From the NCBI RefSeq assembly GCF_017908035.1, contig NZ_JAEQMU010000011.1:1-64000 (forward strand): DNA of 64,000 nucleotides, given 5' to 3'. This document shows, one piece after another, positions 35,383 to 44,354 of this stretch (positions are counted from its first letter, which is position 1; each line of letters begins with the position of its first letter). A program made the position numbers and the translations under genes. Under the pieces are notes generated by a model. That model did not search any database and was not told the origin of the DNA. It was given only the letters and a program-made list of their open reading frames with translations. The DNA comes from Sphingobacterium tabacisoli (GTDB lineage Bacteria > Bacteroidota > Bacteroidia > Sphingobacteriales > Sphingobacteriaceae).

Positions 35383-36372
35383 CTATTTCCTCTTTCTTAA
35401 GTTATCCTTTATCCATACCGTTCCCGTCTTACGCTCCTCCCTCGGTGTTCGGCAAAAACACTTTTTATATTGTACTGCAAAGTGCTTAGCATCCGGAAAA
35501 TGAAGCATTTCTGCGATATCCGCGATAGAAAGATCAGACTGGCTCTTTAGCAGTTCTCTCGCTTTATATAATCTTACCGCAATTATGGTTGCTTTCACGC
35601 CTAAAGACCTTCCCTCAAATGCTCTTGTTAGATTCCGTACCGAGCAGCCAAGTACATCGGCAATCTTTTCACTCGTCAAATCATTTACTAAATAATGTTT
35701 CCGAACATAAGCCAACGCCCTGTGATAAATTTGTATCTGCGCCTCTTCTTTGGAAGGAACTCGGGGTTGCATGAGCTGAATCGTATAATTATTAAAAAGC
35801 TTACCTATAGCGACACCGCTCTGATACAAGGCGTTAAAAGGACCCAGTGCCTTTTTACACAGTCCTTCAATAATCTGCCGTTCGAGATAAGAAATAGATA
35901 TAGATTGCAATGTATTATTCGGTTGCTCATCGTAGGCCTGTCTCAGAGCAGGTAATTCGGCCAAAAGCTGCAATCTAGAATGTCCCGTAAGTCCAAAAAA
36001 GAGTACCCATTGCCGTTCGGCGGCCAAGGTGGGCGTATAGCCCTCTGAATGTGCCATAAAGGACATCAGACGGTCTGCATGGTGATTGGCTCCGTTCGGG
36101 AATACCGTCTTGCCCTGCAGTTGTATACAAAGCCATAGCACCTCATTACCTGTTTGTGGTAGGTCAACTGCATATAAGGCACCTGATCTGCCTTTGACCT
36201 CCATGATGAGGATATCATCCATACGAGACTGGATCATATATATTCCTTCGGCAGGGCTGGATAGCATTCCTTTTGAGAATATAGATAAATGCATCGTCTT
36301 CGCTATATCTCGCGGGCTACGCCTAGATACCACCGCCTCTTTCCATAAATGGGAGAGTTCTCTATGTGACAT
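35383..36372 (-). CDS. AraC-family transcriptional regulator
   Basis: This is a 329-residue regulator. The C-terminal 100 residues hold the two helix-turn-helix motifs of the AraC/XylS family (LTSEKIADVLGCSVRNLTRA and LSIADIAEMLHFPDAKHFAV). The N-terminal 200 residues are an unrecognised sensing domain without membrane helices. In this family effectors are usually small molecules. Neighbouring genes do not point to a pathway. Directly behind its stop lies the inverted-repeat element. Confidence 0.88.
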   Translation of the reverse strand: MSHRELSHLWKEAVVSRRSPRDIAKTMHLSIFSKGMLSSPAEGIYMIQSRMDDILIMEVKGRSGALYAVDLPQTGNEVLWLCIQLQGKTVFPNGANHHADRLMSFMAHSEGYTPTLAAERQWVLFFGLTGHSRLQLLAELPALRQAYDEQPNNTLQSISISYLERQIIEGLCKKALGPFNALYQSGVAIGKLFNNYTIQLMQPRVPSKEEAQIQIYHRALAYVRKHYLVNDLTSEKIADVLGCSVRNLTRAFEGRSLGVKATIIAVRLYKARELLKSQSDLSIADIAEMLHFPDAKHFAVQYKKCFCRTPREERKTGTVWIKDNLRKRK

Positions 36373-36476
36373 TGTAACTTAAGTCATAATTGATATAAAC
36401 CTAAGATAAGAATAAAAAACAAGAAACCACTAAAAATCAAGCGATTGAAATTCACCTCCTGGATTTAGTTTTTATA

Positions 36477-36506
36477 TTGTACATCAATAAAATTTGAATA
36501 TGTTTG
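36477..36506 (+). promoter_or_regulatory. Predicted promoter of the second secreted TonB_C protein gene
   Basis: TTG (36477-36479) is 19 bp before TATGTTTG (36499-36506), matching the Bacteroidota promoter. The leader to the ATG at 36539 is about 25 nt, almost the same layout as the promoter of paralogue 1. Confidence 0.7.
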
Positions 36507-36538
36507 TATTATCAAAAAATAGTAACAATTAGAACATC

Positions 36539-37534
36539 ATGAGACAATCCCTTTTCTTAATCAGTAAATATGTGGTCGTATTCCTTTTTTTATTTTGCAT
36601 AAAACCGCTAAAAGCACAGGAAACAATTGTAACCTATATAAAGAAAAACGGTGGTCTTACTGCTTTAAAAGATTCAGCCGACTACACAAGAATATTAAGT
36701 ATTACCCCGAATGACATCGGCCTCTATGAATTAAACGAATATTACTCTAATGGCAACTTAAAGCGACATGGGTGGGTGAAGTCTCTAGATGCTAGAAAAT
36801 TACAGTTTGAAGGGATAGTAGAAGCATACTATGACAATGAAATAGTAGAGGCGACACTAAACTATAGCCAAAACAAACTAGTAGATACTGCCAAAAGATA
36901 CTATAGAAATGGCGTGCTAAAGGAAAATAGAGTGTATTTAAAAGATAAAGTAACCCCAGATTCAATAACCGATAACGAATTGTTTAGTCGCTTGGTCTAC
37001 TATTCAGACTCCCTCAACAACATTCAAATCATAAATGGTAATGGAACAGCCAGATTTGTAGACAAAGATAATGACATTGAACAAGGCGACTATGCGAATG
37101 GCGTACGGACAGGTCACTGGAAGGGCACCATATTGAAAGGTAAGTATCGATTTGAAGAACAGTATGAAGAAGGAATAATTGTAACTGGAGAAACCACCGA
37201 TAGTCTTGGACAGAAAATAAAATATACCAAGAAACAAGTCCAACCAGAATATCCGGGTGGGATTCAACAATTAAGAATGTTTATCGGCAAGAACTATAGA
37301 TATCCTAAGGAAGCCCTAATGGCAGGAGTCGTAGGCCAAGTAACCATCAGTTTTGTGGTTGAAAAAACGGGGAAAACAACGGACTATAAAATCATTGACG
37401 ACCTGGGATATGGAACAGGAAATGTCGGTATAGAAGTTATAGAAGCAGCAAGCGATTGGACACCTGGCTATCTAAGAGGTATACCTGTTCGCGTGGCTTA
37501 CACGCTCCCTATACGCCTGAATTTAACTAGATGA
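36539..37534 (+). CDS. Secreted protein with YwqK-like repeats and TonB C-terminal domain (paralogue 2)
   Basis: It has the same architecture as the gene at 32317: a signal peptide (cleavage near LKAQ), two MORN_2/YwqK-type repeats (YYSNGNLKRHGW and YYRNGVLKE), a middle part, and a C-terminal TonB_C domain (QPEYPGGIQQLRMFIGKN onward). Much of the protein is identical between the two, so they are recent paralogues now separated by three minus-strand genes. This copy has more A/T-ending codons. Its last 8 bp overlap the end of the convergent gene at 37527. Confidence 0.78.
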   Translation: MRQSLFLISKYVVVFLFLFCIKPLKAQETIVTYIKKNGGLTALKDSADYTRILSITPNDIGLYELNEYYSNGNLKRHGWVKSLDARKLQFEGIVEAYYDNEIVEATLNYSQNKLVDTAKRYYRNGVLKENRVYLKDKVTPDSITDNELFSRLVYYSDSLNNIQIINGNGTARFVDKDNDIEQGDYANGVRTGHWKGTILKGKYRFEEQYEEGIIVTGETTDSLGQKIKYTKKQVQPEYPGGIQQLRMFIGKNYRYPKEALMAGVVGQVTISFVVEKTGKTTDYKIIDDLGYGTGNVGIEVIEAASDWTPGYLRGIPVRVAYTLPIRLNLTR

Positions 37535-38897
37535 TGAGTCCTTTATTAGATTTCATCTGTTTTAGTAAAGCTTCTATTTCTTGATATTTTACCTTGTCCC
37601 GTTTATAGAACTCCTTTGCGCGCAAAAGCTCTGCTTCAGCCTGAGCAGAAAAACCAACTTTATATAATAACATGGCTAGGGTGTGGTGATACAATCCGCT
37701 TCGCGGGGACTGTTCGATGGCTTTGGTCTGCCATCGGATAGCATCATACAACGCATCCATATTATCTTTAGAAAATGCCAATATCTGCCGAGCACCATAG
37801 CTCAGATGCTGCGCATGCTCATGCTTGTACCTCGATTCAGATACCTTAAACCACTTCTGGAATGCTTCGTTTTCGACGCGATTTAATTGACCCTGATAAC
37901 GCGAAAAACTAATTTTCCGCTCCACGGCATAGTCTATCCGTGCTAAAGAGTCTATCGCAACGCGATAATAATTCATATTATAATAATTTCTCGCCATGTT
38001 GACGTATGCCAAGCTATCCTTAGTCAGACGTTTATACTCCATCGGATAATAAGATCCACTACTATTTTCACGTAGATAATTAGGACTCCAGCTACCGCTG
38101 ACAAATCCTTGTAACTCTTGTGCCAGATAGTAATTAGAAGACTCTAAAGACTGCCTAAACGTTTGTTGAATAATACGGTTATTGATATCCTGACGAGCCA
38201 GTAAGGGTAACGTTGCATATAGACTATCCACCATCTTGGCATTGGTACGGGCCAATTTGTAAACATTCCCATTATATACCGGTCCACTTTTCATTAAAAA
38301 AACCACTGTTTCAAAGTTATTTAACTCTTGAACAGTCAGCTGCGAAAGATAGTCATTCAATATCCGCTGATCAGCATAGTAATTGAAAGACTGATACTGG
38401 GTCAATAGCTTGGTCAATAATCCCCTACTACGTCCTCCCTTCTGATATTGTTTCAGTAGCTTGCCTAAGGTTTCTCCCTTAGCCAGTGTATAAGCCGAAT
38501 CAGCAAGTTGCAACAATAACTGCTCATCCCTCACTGGTTTATCATACCGCAAAATTGGATATCCTTCGCTATCGGCAAAAAGGTATACGGGAGTAGTCAG
38601 ATAAAATCCTTTACGGAGGGAATGTTGAAAATCCTCCCGCTTTACCTGTACGATGCCCGATACAAACTTATCACCGATATACTCTTTATTCTTTTTAGAG
38701 ACCGATGCTTTTAGAAATTCAAAACTTTCATTCTGTTCATGTACCACTAAAAACATTAACTTATTTTGCTTATTTCCAACCGTTCGTATGCTATCGTAAT
38801 CTACTCGTTCAAGAAAACCTGTCTGAGCATTAACGGAAAAAAAGATCAAGAATAATACAAATAGAAAAGGAGCTTTTATCCAAGTTACATTGGCCAT
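37527..38897 (-). CDS. Secreted thioredoxin-fold/TPR-like protein
   Basis: It is a 456-residue protein with a signal peptide (cleavage near VNAQ). Residues about 40-145 look like a thioredoxin-like fold (NKLMFLVVHEQNESFEFLKA ... FYLTTPVYLFADSEGYPILR) but lack the CxxC pair, so it is not an oxidoreductase. The rest is helical, with a TPR-like end (SGLYHHTLAMLLYKVGFSAQ). Family and function are unknown; it is probably periplasmic. Its 3' end overlaps the convergent paralogue gene by 8 bp. Confidence 0.68.
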   Translation of the reverse strand: MANVTWIKAPFLFVLFLIFFSVNAQTGFLERVDYDSIRTVGNKQNKLMFLVVHEQNESFEFLKASVSKKNKEYIGDKFVSGIVQVKREDFQHSLRKGFYLTTPVYLFADSEGYPILRYDKPVRDEQLLLQLADSAYTLAKGETLGKLLKQYQKGGRSRGLLTKLLTQYQSFNYYADQRILNDYLSQLTVQELNNFETVVFLMKSGPVYNGNVYKLARTNAKMVDSLYATLPLLARQDINNRIIQQTFRQSLESSNYYLAQELQGFVSGSWSPNYLRENSSGSYYPMEYKRLTKDSLAYVNMARNYYNMNYYRVAIDSLARIDYAVERKISFSRYQGQLNRVENEAFQKWFKVSESRYKHEHAQHLSYGARQILAFSKDNMDALYDAIRWQTKAIEQSPRSGLYHHTLAMLLYKVGFSAQAEAELLRAKEFYKRDKVKYQEIEALLKQMKSNKGLII

Positions 38898-39031
38898 ATC
38901 AGTAATTTATTGGTAACTCCATAAACATAGTCAAAATATTTTGAAGGGCAAACGAAGTTTAAACACAAGAGCTACTTTTTCCTTTTTTAAAATTCTCTTT
39001 AAGTCGTTAATGTTTCAAATGAGACAGTCCC

Positions 39032-39526
39032 CTATCTATTATAAGGATATTCCTGTATCCAATTAAATCCACGCTTCCTCAGTTCAAAATCCTCTGGCTT
39101 CTGCTTAACCAACTTGATGACTTCTGTACGACTATCAAAAACTTTCTTTAGGAAGACATCGCCATTGTCATCAACAGAATAGTCGAATGTGTAATTAATT
39201 AGTGATATTGTCTTGTTGCCAACATCTATTCTTGGCTCAATAGCAATTTTACTATAATATTTATCCCGAACACTCGCATAGCCATCGAGTTCAAAGACAA
39301 TAGACATCCAATCATTGGGAATACTCTTCCGCTCGGTATTATCATCGTCAATACGGTAAATACCGTAGAATGCTGATTTCTTGAAATAGTGGTCAATTAG
39401 CTTATGCCTATTCAACAAGCCCGTAACCTGCTGCGTTACAAAAACAAGAAGAATCATAACTTTGAGTCCGATCATCAGCTTATTTTTCCAAGACCGTGCG
39501 TATATCGGCCTTTCCAGTAGCTGCAA
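39032..39526 (-). CDS. C-terminal part of a DoxX-type membrane protein (downstream of apparent frameshift)
   Basis: The ORF has 164 residues and begins MQLLERPIYARSWKNK, then one hydrophobic helix (about 18-36), then a soluble domain rich in strands. The frame is open upstream of this ATG and overlaps the previous gene by 52 bp. If one G is added to the G5 run on the minus strand (plus C run 39537-39541), the two ORFs fuse into one continuous 412-residue protein. An alternative independent start, M18 at 39475, would overlap the upstream stop codon by one base (TGATG). I favour the fused reading, from memory of the family as a single polypeptide. Confidence 0.6.
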   Translation of the reverse strand: MQLLERPIYARSWKNKLMIGLKVMILLVFVTQQVTGLLNRHKLIDHYFKKSAFYGIYRIDDDNTERKSIPNDWMSIVFELDGYASVRDKYYSKIAIEPRIDVGNKTISLINYTFDYSVDDNGDVFLKKVFDSRTEVIKLVKQKPEDFELRKRGFNWIQEYPYNR

Positions 39527-40269
39527 CTGACCAGGGCCCCCACACGCACCAACAAATTGAACAAAGTCCGGATATAAGGTAAGAGCAAATAGAGCGATAA
39601 TAAAAATAAGGCCGTCGAAAGGATCTTGACAGGGACATCAAAAAAATAGTTGGTCGCCATAACATTGATACTCACAGCTGTAGTGATCAGCGCTCCGAGT
39701 ACCATCGTCCTTCGAAACAGCAAGAGACCTGCCAGTATCTCTACGATACCTACGAAAATATTGTAGCCTTTGGAATAGCCAAAATAGGTCCAAGCCAGTC
39801 CCATTGGAGAAAACTCACCCAAAGGTTGCATCAGTCTACCCAGCCCCGGAGGAGGCATCTGCGAGTGAGTCAGCTTGACAACACCATAATTGATCAGCAT
39901 AAATGCGATGTAATATCTCGTAATCGCTGTCAACCAATAGTAACAGGTATTATAGCTCTTCCTGTCTCTATCCAACACAGACCAAACCAGGGCTCCTAAT
40001 ACCGCAACAGCCAAAAATATCGCCAAAGAAACCCAATCAAACGAGGTGTCTCCGCTACCATTAGTATACACTGCGTAGTCATACCGATAATTTAGAATAT
40101 GAATTGCAAACCAATGGCATAACTGACGCATCGGCGTAGTCAGAAACTGAGTCAAATAACCCAACAACGAGAAAGCTCCATTATTCTTAAACAGGATAAA
40201 CGAAAGAATGAAAATAAAACTGAAGCGAAAGCCTATTTTCCTTGATAGCGTCCATGATTGGTCAGTCAT
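39475..40269 (-). CDS. DoxX-like membrane protein, N-terminal part (possibly frameshifted)
   Basis: The ORF has 264 residues with about six hydrophobic helices. The region YYIAFMLINYGVVKLTHSQM through FVGIVEILAGLLLFRRTMVLGALITTAVSIN fits DoxX-like quinone/redox-associated membrane proteins of Bacteroidota. The last 25 residues (VGALVSCSYWKGRYTHG) look out of frame: they do not resemble the family and follow a GGGGG run. See the neighbouring ORF for the proposed fusion. The defect could be natural, programmed or a sequencing error. Confidence 0.7.
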   Translation of the reverse strand: MTDQSWTLSRKIGFRFSFIFILSFILFKNNGAFSLLGYLTQFLTTPMRQLCHWFAIHILNYRYDYAVYTNGSGDTSFDWVSLAIFLAVAVLGALVWSVLDRDRKSYNTCYYWLTAITRYYIAFMLINYGVVKLTHSQMPPPGLGRLMQPLGEFSPMGLAWTYFGYSKGYNIFVGIVEILAGLLLFRRTMVLGALITTAVSINVMATNYFFDVPVKILSTALFLLSLYLLLPYIRTLFNLLVRVGALVSCSYWKGRYTHGLGKIS

Positions 40270-40443
40270 AAGTTAACATATTAAGTTCCTGTTGAAGTTA
40301 GTAAAAATCATCCATCTCTATCCACCTTTAACTTTATTTAAGACTTCAATCCTGCCGTTCCTTTTATACCCAATTCTTCAATATCCACAAGAACAAACAT
40401 TCCTACTTCGATAGATTTTACGTAGGTTTAAAAAGAAATAGCG

Positions 40444-41496
40444 ATGTATATGTCTATAAAAAATAGTTTTAGTATAATCGGGTGTCTTCTTTTAGGTTTT
40501 ATTAGCTCTGTATCTGGACAAGAACTCTATTACTTTACTGATAAAGATTCTATTCAATTGGGGGTAAAATCAGCGACAGAAATAATTGTCCCGCTTGGAA
40601 GACATAGAATAACGTACGAAATTGATTTTTCTAAACCTATCCTCACTCCCATCTTTGAATTACCAGGAAGTCTAAACAAATCCCCACTCGCGACGGATAA
40701 TCCCGCTATGCCATCGGCTACGGTATATAATAGAAAAGGGGAACCTCTTTACTACACCTTGTGGTTTGATAATGGCAGTGATTATTTTTCGGAAGACCTA
40801 CAACGTATTATCGCCTTAGATAATGGAAAAATTGGATTTGCCGACGAGGAGGGAAATATCAAAATATCCCCCGAATGGGACTTTGCAATTCCATTCAACT
40901 ATGGTTATGCAACAGTACTACGGGATATCAAAAAAGAACGAATAGATGAAGAGCACTGGACTGTAGTGCCAAACTCCTCTAGCTCCTTCAAAGGATATAT
41001 GAACAAAAACGGAAATCTGATCACACCGAGCAAAACAAAAAAACATGAAAAAGACTATGTCTTAGAAGATGGTGAATACCTCCCTTACCCGTTCAGCTAT
41101 ACTAAAGATGAACAAGACATTCTAAAGAGATTTGAAGAATATTACGAGATTATTAATGATATCTCTTTACACAACTATTACAGCTCGGATCCTAAATCTG
41201 AAGTATCACTACAGTTTGAAATCATAAAAAGACCTACCGAACATTTTCCATATTACAAAATTCAAGGCTACCGCAAGCAACGTACGGAAGATGATTATAC
41301 ATTTTTATTTAATACTGAGGCACAAACTTTCCACTATATCGATTACCCCTATTCCTTAGATCAAGAAAATATTAAGCCAATAAAAGAGCATATACTAGAA
41401 AAACTGGAAAGAATCATCGAATACGACAAGCAAGCGTCTAAACATAAATCATCATATCCCTTTGATATTGATCATGCCTATCAAAAGTGGAGATAA
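40444..41496 (+). CDS. Secreted protein with WG-like repeat
   Basis: This is a 350-residue protein with a signal peptide (cleavage near VSGQ). Residues about 130-165 match a WG-type repeat (NGKIGFADEEGNIKISPEWD). The rest is not recognised. WG-repeat proteins in Bacteroidota are usually periplasmic or surface proteins of unknown role. Either M1 at 40444 or M3 at 40450 could be the start. It has no operon partner: a divergent gene lies upstream and a convergent one downstream. Confidence 0.65.
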   Translation: MYMSIKNSFSIIGCLLLGFISSVSGQELYYFTDKDSIQLGVKSATEIIVPLGRHRITYEIDFSKPILTPIFELPGSLNKSPLATDNPAMPSATVYNRKGEPLYYTLWFDNGSDYFSEDLQRIIALDNGKIGFADEEGNIKISPEWDFAIPFNYGYATVLRDIKKERIDEEHWTVVPNSSSSFKGYMNKNGNLITPSKTKKHEKDYVLEDGEYLPYPFSYTKDEQDILKRFEEYYEIINDISLHNYYSSDPKSEVSLQFEIIKRPTEHFPYYKIQGYRKQRTEDDYTFLFNTEAQTFHYIDYPYSLDQENIKPIKEHILEKLERIIEYDKQASKHKSSYPFDIDHAYQKWR

Positions 41497-41548
41497 AAAC
41501 AAAAAGAACAGCATAGGGGGTAATTTACGTTTGTAGGAAAATCTGACG

Positions 41549-42904
41549 TTAGTCTACTGTGCTTATAAACCAATCGATATATTCTGGCAACTTTGTTCCC
41601 AAATAATACGGAAGGTTCAGTAATTTATAAGGCTTTCCATTTGGTGTAACGGTATCCTCAACTCTTAGCTCTCCTCCATATATCCGAACTGCGAAATGAT
41701 GATCCACTCTTTCCAAAAATTGATGAAGAGACTTCAATGAACCTGTAGCACCAGACTTTACTTCAATAGGTATTACCAACCCCTTGGCAACAAAAAGAGC
41801 GTCAACCTCTGCACTGGACTGAGCCTTATCCCTAACCCAAAAGTGAGGCATTGATGTTGAGGAAAACTGTATAGAGATCAGCTCTTGTACAATCAAATGA
41901 GGAACTAATGCCCCTTTATATGCAGGACTCAAATCTTTCATCGCAAGCATATCAGACTGAATACCTGCCGCATAATTAATGAGTCCTGTGTCTAAGAACT
42001 GTAATCTAGGCGACTTCTTAATATCGCTCCGAATCGGAGGAGTCACATCAGTAGTAGGATAAATCAACCTTATAATTTTAGCATTATCTAAGGTCCTGAA
42101 TGACTCTCCAATTTCCCGTGAACGGTAGTTTGAATTACCAAAACCCTGAAATTTAACACGTTCATCTAAATACAAAGGAGCTGTATCCATAATATGTTTA
42201 ATAATCTTACGTTCCGTATCATTAGAAGCGTATTTCTCCACATCGTTTTTATATGTCCCCCAAATACTCTCGTATTTAGAAATAAGGTCAGATAGATTAG
42301 ATGTTACCAAATCCGCTTTAACAATCTCTGGCATTCCTCCTATGATTGCAAATCTGTGAAATTCATCCATTAAAATCTGATGAGCAACTTTAGAAACAGG
42401 AATTTTATTCAGATATCCGGCAAGATTAGTCTTACTATTGGCTTCTAAATACTCTTGAAAATTCAAAGGATGCAAATACAAAAACTCAACCCTACCGACT
42501 GGAAAACTAGGAATCTCCTGCATAGCAAATTCGAGAAGAGAACCTGCACTAATAACATGTAATTCTGACATCTCTTCATAGAAGTAGCGTAATAATTGAA
42601 TTGCAGCAGGACTCTCTTGAATCTCGTCTATAAAGAGAATGGTATCTGAAATGTCCTTCGAAGGAACTTCGTGAACAAGAAAGAGAGCTTCAACAATGTC
42701 TTGCACATTATCAAAGTTTTCAAAATATCGTCGATCTGCGGGTTTTTCTAAATTAAGAATAATACGATGCTTGTATTTCTTTGAAAAATCACGTATTAAA
42801 GTCGTTTTACCAACCTGCCTTGCTCCTCGTAAAATCAAAGGCTTTCGATCTACACGACCTCTCCAATTATCCAAACACCCCTGAATAGCTCTCTTGAATT
42901 CCAT
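41549..42904 (-). CDS. AAA-type ATPase with DUF4143 domain
   Basis: The 451-residue protein has a Walker A motif GARQVGKT at residues 27-34, a Walker B ILFIDEIQ, a central helical part, and the DUF4143 C-terminal domain with a nuclease-like core (SSAEVDALFVAKGLVIPIEVK). Members are abundant and mobile in Bacteroidota; their task is not established, though the C-terminal fold resembles PD-(D/E)xK nucleases. I set the start at MEFKRAIQGC (42904) rather than 42949 because the extra 15 residues are hydrophobic and unlike the family. Three repeats at 33-bp spacing lie just upstream. Confidence 0.88.
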   Translation of the reverse strand: MEFKRAIQGCLDNWRGRVDRKPLILRGARQVGKTTLIRDFSKKYKHRIILNLEKPADRRYFENFDNVQDIVEALFLVHEVPSKDISDTILFIDEIQESPAAIQLLRYFYEEMSELHVISAGSLLEFAMQEIPSFPVGRVEFLYLHPLNFQEYLEANSKTNLAGYLNKIPVSKVAHQILMDEFHRFAIIGGMPEIVKADLVTSNLSDLISKYESIWGTYKNDVEKYASNDTERKIIKHIMDTAPLYLDERVKFQGFGNSNYRSREIGESFRTLDNAKIIRLIYPTTDVTPPIRSDIKKSPRLQFLDTGLINYAAGIQSDMLAMKDLSPAYKGALVPHLIVQELISIQFSSTSMPHFWVRDKAQSSAEVDALFVAKGLVIPIEVKSGATGSLKSLHQFLERVDHHFAVRIYGGELRVEDTVTPNGKPYKLLNLPYYLGTKLPEYIDWFISTVD

Positions 42905-42924
42905 AACAAAAGTTAAAAATGTAA

Positions 42925-42932
42925 CAAAAGTA
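42925..42932 (-). promoter_or_regulatory. Candidate -7 element of the DUF4143 gene
   Basis: On the minus strand TACTTTTG matches TAnnTTTG, 20 bp before the chosen start codon, and lies inside the degenerate fourth copy of the repeat. Confidence 0.45.
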
Positions 42933-42954
42933 AACCCAAATATACACACTCATT

Positions 42955-43043
42955 GTCACAAAATAAAGCCAGTTTCATCCAGTATATGTAACAAAATAAA
43001 GCCAATTTCAACAAACTGTTGTCACAAAGTAAGGCCAAATTAA
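42955..43043. repeat. Three 23-bp repeats with exact 33-bp spacing upstream of the DUF4143 gene
   Basis: Units start at 42955, 42988 and 43021 and read gtMacaaaRtaaRgccaRttt or close to it; the first two differ at only two positions. The intervening 10-bp pieces are unrelated. A degenerate fourth copy (gtaacaaaagtaaacccaaa) starts at 42921, 34 bp before the first. The array lies in the 266-bp gap between the ATPase gene (reading away to the left) and the gene at 43171. Confidence 0.75.
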
Positions 43044-43139
43044 AAAATAAGAAGAAAAAACACCAATTCATATCGATCCACAGTCTATTTCCATGACCTT
43101 CCCACTTTAAAAGAAACTAAAAAATTAACAGCAAATCCC

Positions 43140-43147
43140 TAAATTTG
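43140..43147 (+). promoter_or_regulatory. Candidate -7 element for the gene at 43171
   Basis: TAAATTTG matches TAnnTTTG and is 23 bp before the ATG. No clear -33 element is present. Confidence 0.45.
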
Positions 43148-43170
43148 GGCAATACAGCGGTCGTATACAC

Positions 43171-44349
43171 ATGGAAAGAAACACACCTACCTTTATATCC
43201 CTAACCGGAGAAAATAGCCACAAAATAGTAATACCTCCTGGACAGGGGAGTTTTTCTATAGGAACGAAAAATATTTCCAACGGGAAATACGATGTATTAG
43301 TTGCGGAAGGCAGTGCAATCAACTGGGATGTATTCAACGAGATGTACACACCACATGGAAAACAAAATGCAGACCGCTCCCCTTACGGTGACTGGCCTCG
43401 TTTTTTCTATTACTCGGGAGATGATACAGGTTTCATCCAATGGTCGGAGAAGCGAAAGATAGAAAACATAAACTGGGCTCCGATAGGCCCAATGAAAGCA
43501 GATTTTACAAAGGCCAATATCAATGAACTGAGCATCCATGCGACAACCAATCCGATCGAATTAATATTGGGTGAGAATATCAATAAACTATACCTGTCTG
43601 GTAATCTAGCCAACATACAGATTAAAGCCAGTCCTGGTACTACGCTCGTACAATTTGCTCCAGATACCAGTACAGCGGCTGATAACAATTACAGCATACC
43701 GGAATTCCCATCATTAAATAAGACAGTAACCTCAGTACATGTAGACAATACTGTGATAGGTACAGCCGTAGACTGTAGCAGCTTATTGCAGTTCAAAAAC
43801 ATACAAAGTCTGAATCTGAGCGGTAATATCACCAATCTACAGGCTATTGCCCAACTACATGAGCTCGAATATCTGGGATTACGGACGATGCCCGATCTAA
43901 CAGGCATGCCAGCACTGAAAATATGGCAAAAACTCAAAAGCTTCATCGGTTGGAATATTGAGGAGACACAGGGCAAGGTCCTACAACAGGAACTCAAAGC
44001 GATCTTGAAAGAAAAGGAAATGGGGTACTCCTCCGTATCTAAACTGCGTAAAAAGATATGGTTTACGACTGAGTATGGAATTCCATTCACCAATTGGGAA
44101 GGCAAGAATGTTAAAATCGCAACCAAAGCGTACAAAACGGCACTAAAAGAAATCAGCAAAGCAAAAGGTGAACAAGAAGTCAAACAAGCTATCGTCAAGC
44201 TCATCGAATTGGTCAACACCCTGCCCAATATAGAAACTATAGAACGTGAAGATACGGGCACCGCTGTAGAGCAATTGATCGAATCATCACCTTTAAACCT
44301 ACCACAGGAGCTTGCGACAAAATGGTTTGACGAAGTTCGGGATTTCTAA
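43171..44349 (+). CDS. Hypothetical protein with leucine-rich-repeat-like segment
   Basis: This family is not recognised. The 392-residue protein has no signal peptide or membrane helix. Residues about 115-250 contain repeated hydrophobic strands with LRR-like spacing (IELILGENINKLYLSGNL, IQSLNLSGNITNLQAIAQL, LEYLGLRTMPDLTG). The C-terminal third is helical and ends in an acidic segment. It is a single gene followed at once by the convergent NlpC/P60 gene. Confidence 0.65.
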   Translation: MERNTPTFISLTGENSHKIVIPPGQGSFSIGTKNISNGKYDVLVAEGSAINWDVFNEMYTPHGKQNADRSPYGDWPRFFYYSGDDTGFIQWSEKRKIENINWAPIGPMKADFTKANINELSIHATTNPIELILGENINKLYLSGNLANIQIKASPGTTLVQFAPDTSTAADNNYSIPEFPSLNKTVTSVHVDNTVIGTAVDCSSLLQFKNIQSLNLSGNITNLQAIAQLHELEYLGLRTMPDLTGMPALKIWQKLKSFIGWNIEETQGKVLQQELKAILKEKEMGYSSVSKLRKKIWFTTEYGIPFTNWEGKNVKIATKAYKTALKEISKAKGEQEVKQAIVKLIELVNTLPNIETIEREDTGTAVEQLIESSPLNLPQELATKWFDEVRDF

Positions 44350-44354
44350 TACGA

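Noticed and set aside
42921-43043. CRISPR array
   Set aside because: Only three imperfect units, 10-bp spacers, and no cas gene; spacing fits an operator or iterons better.
31600-44350. Prophage or integrative element
   Set aside because: No integrase, phage structural gene, conjugation gene or flanking attachment repeat was seen; only scattered accessory genes.
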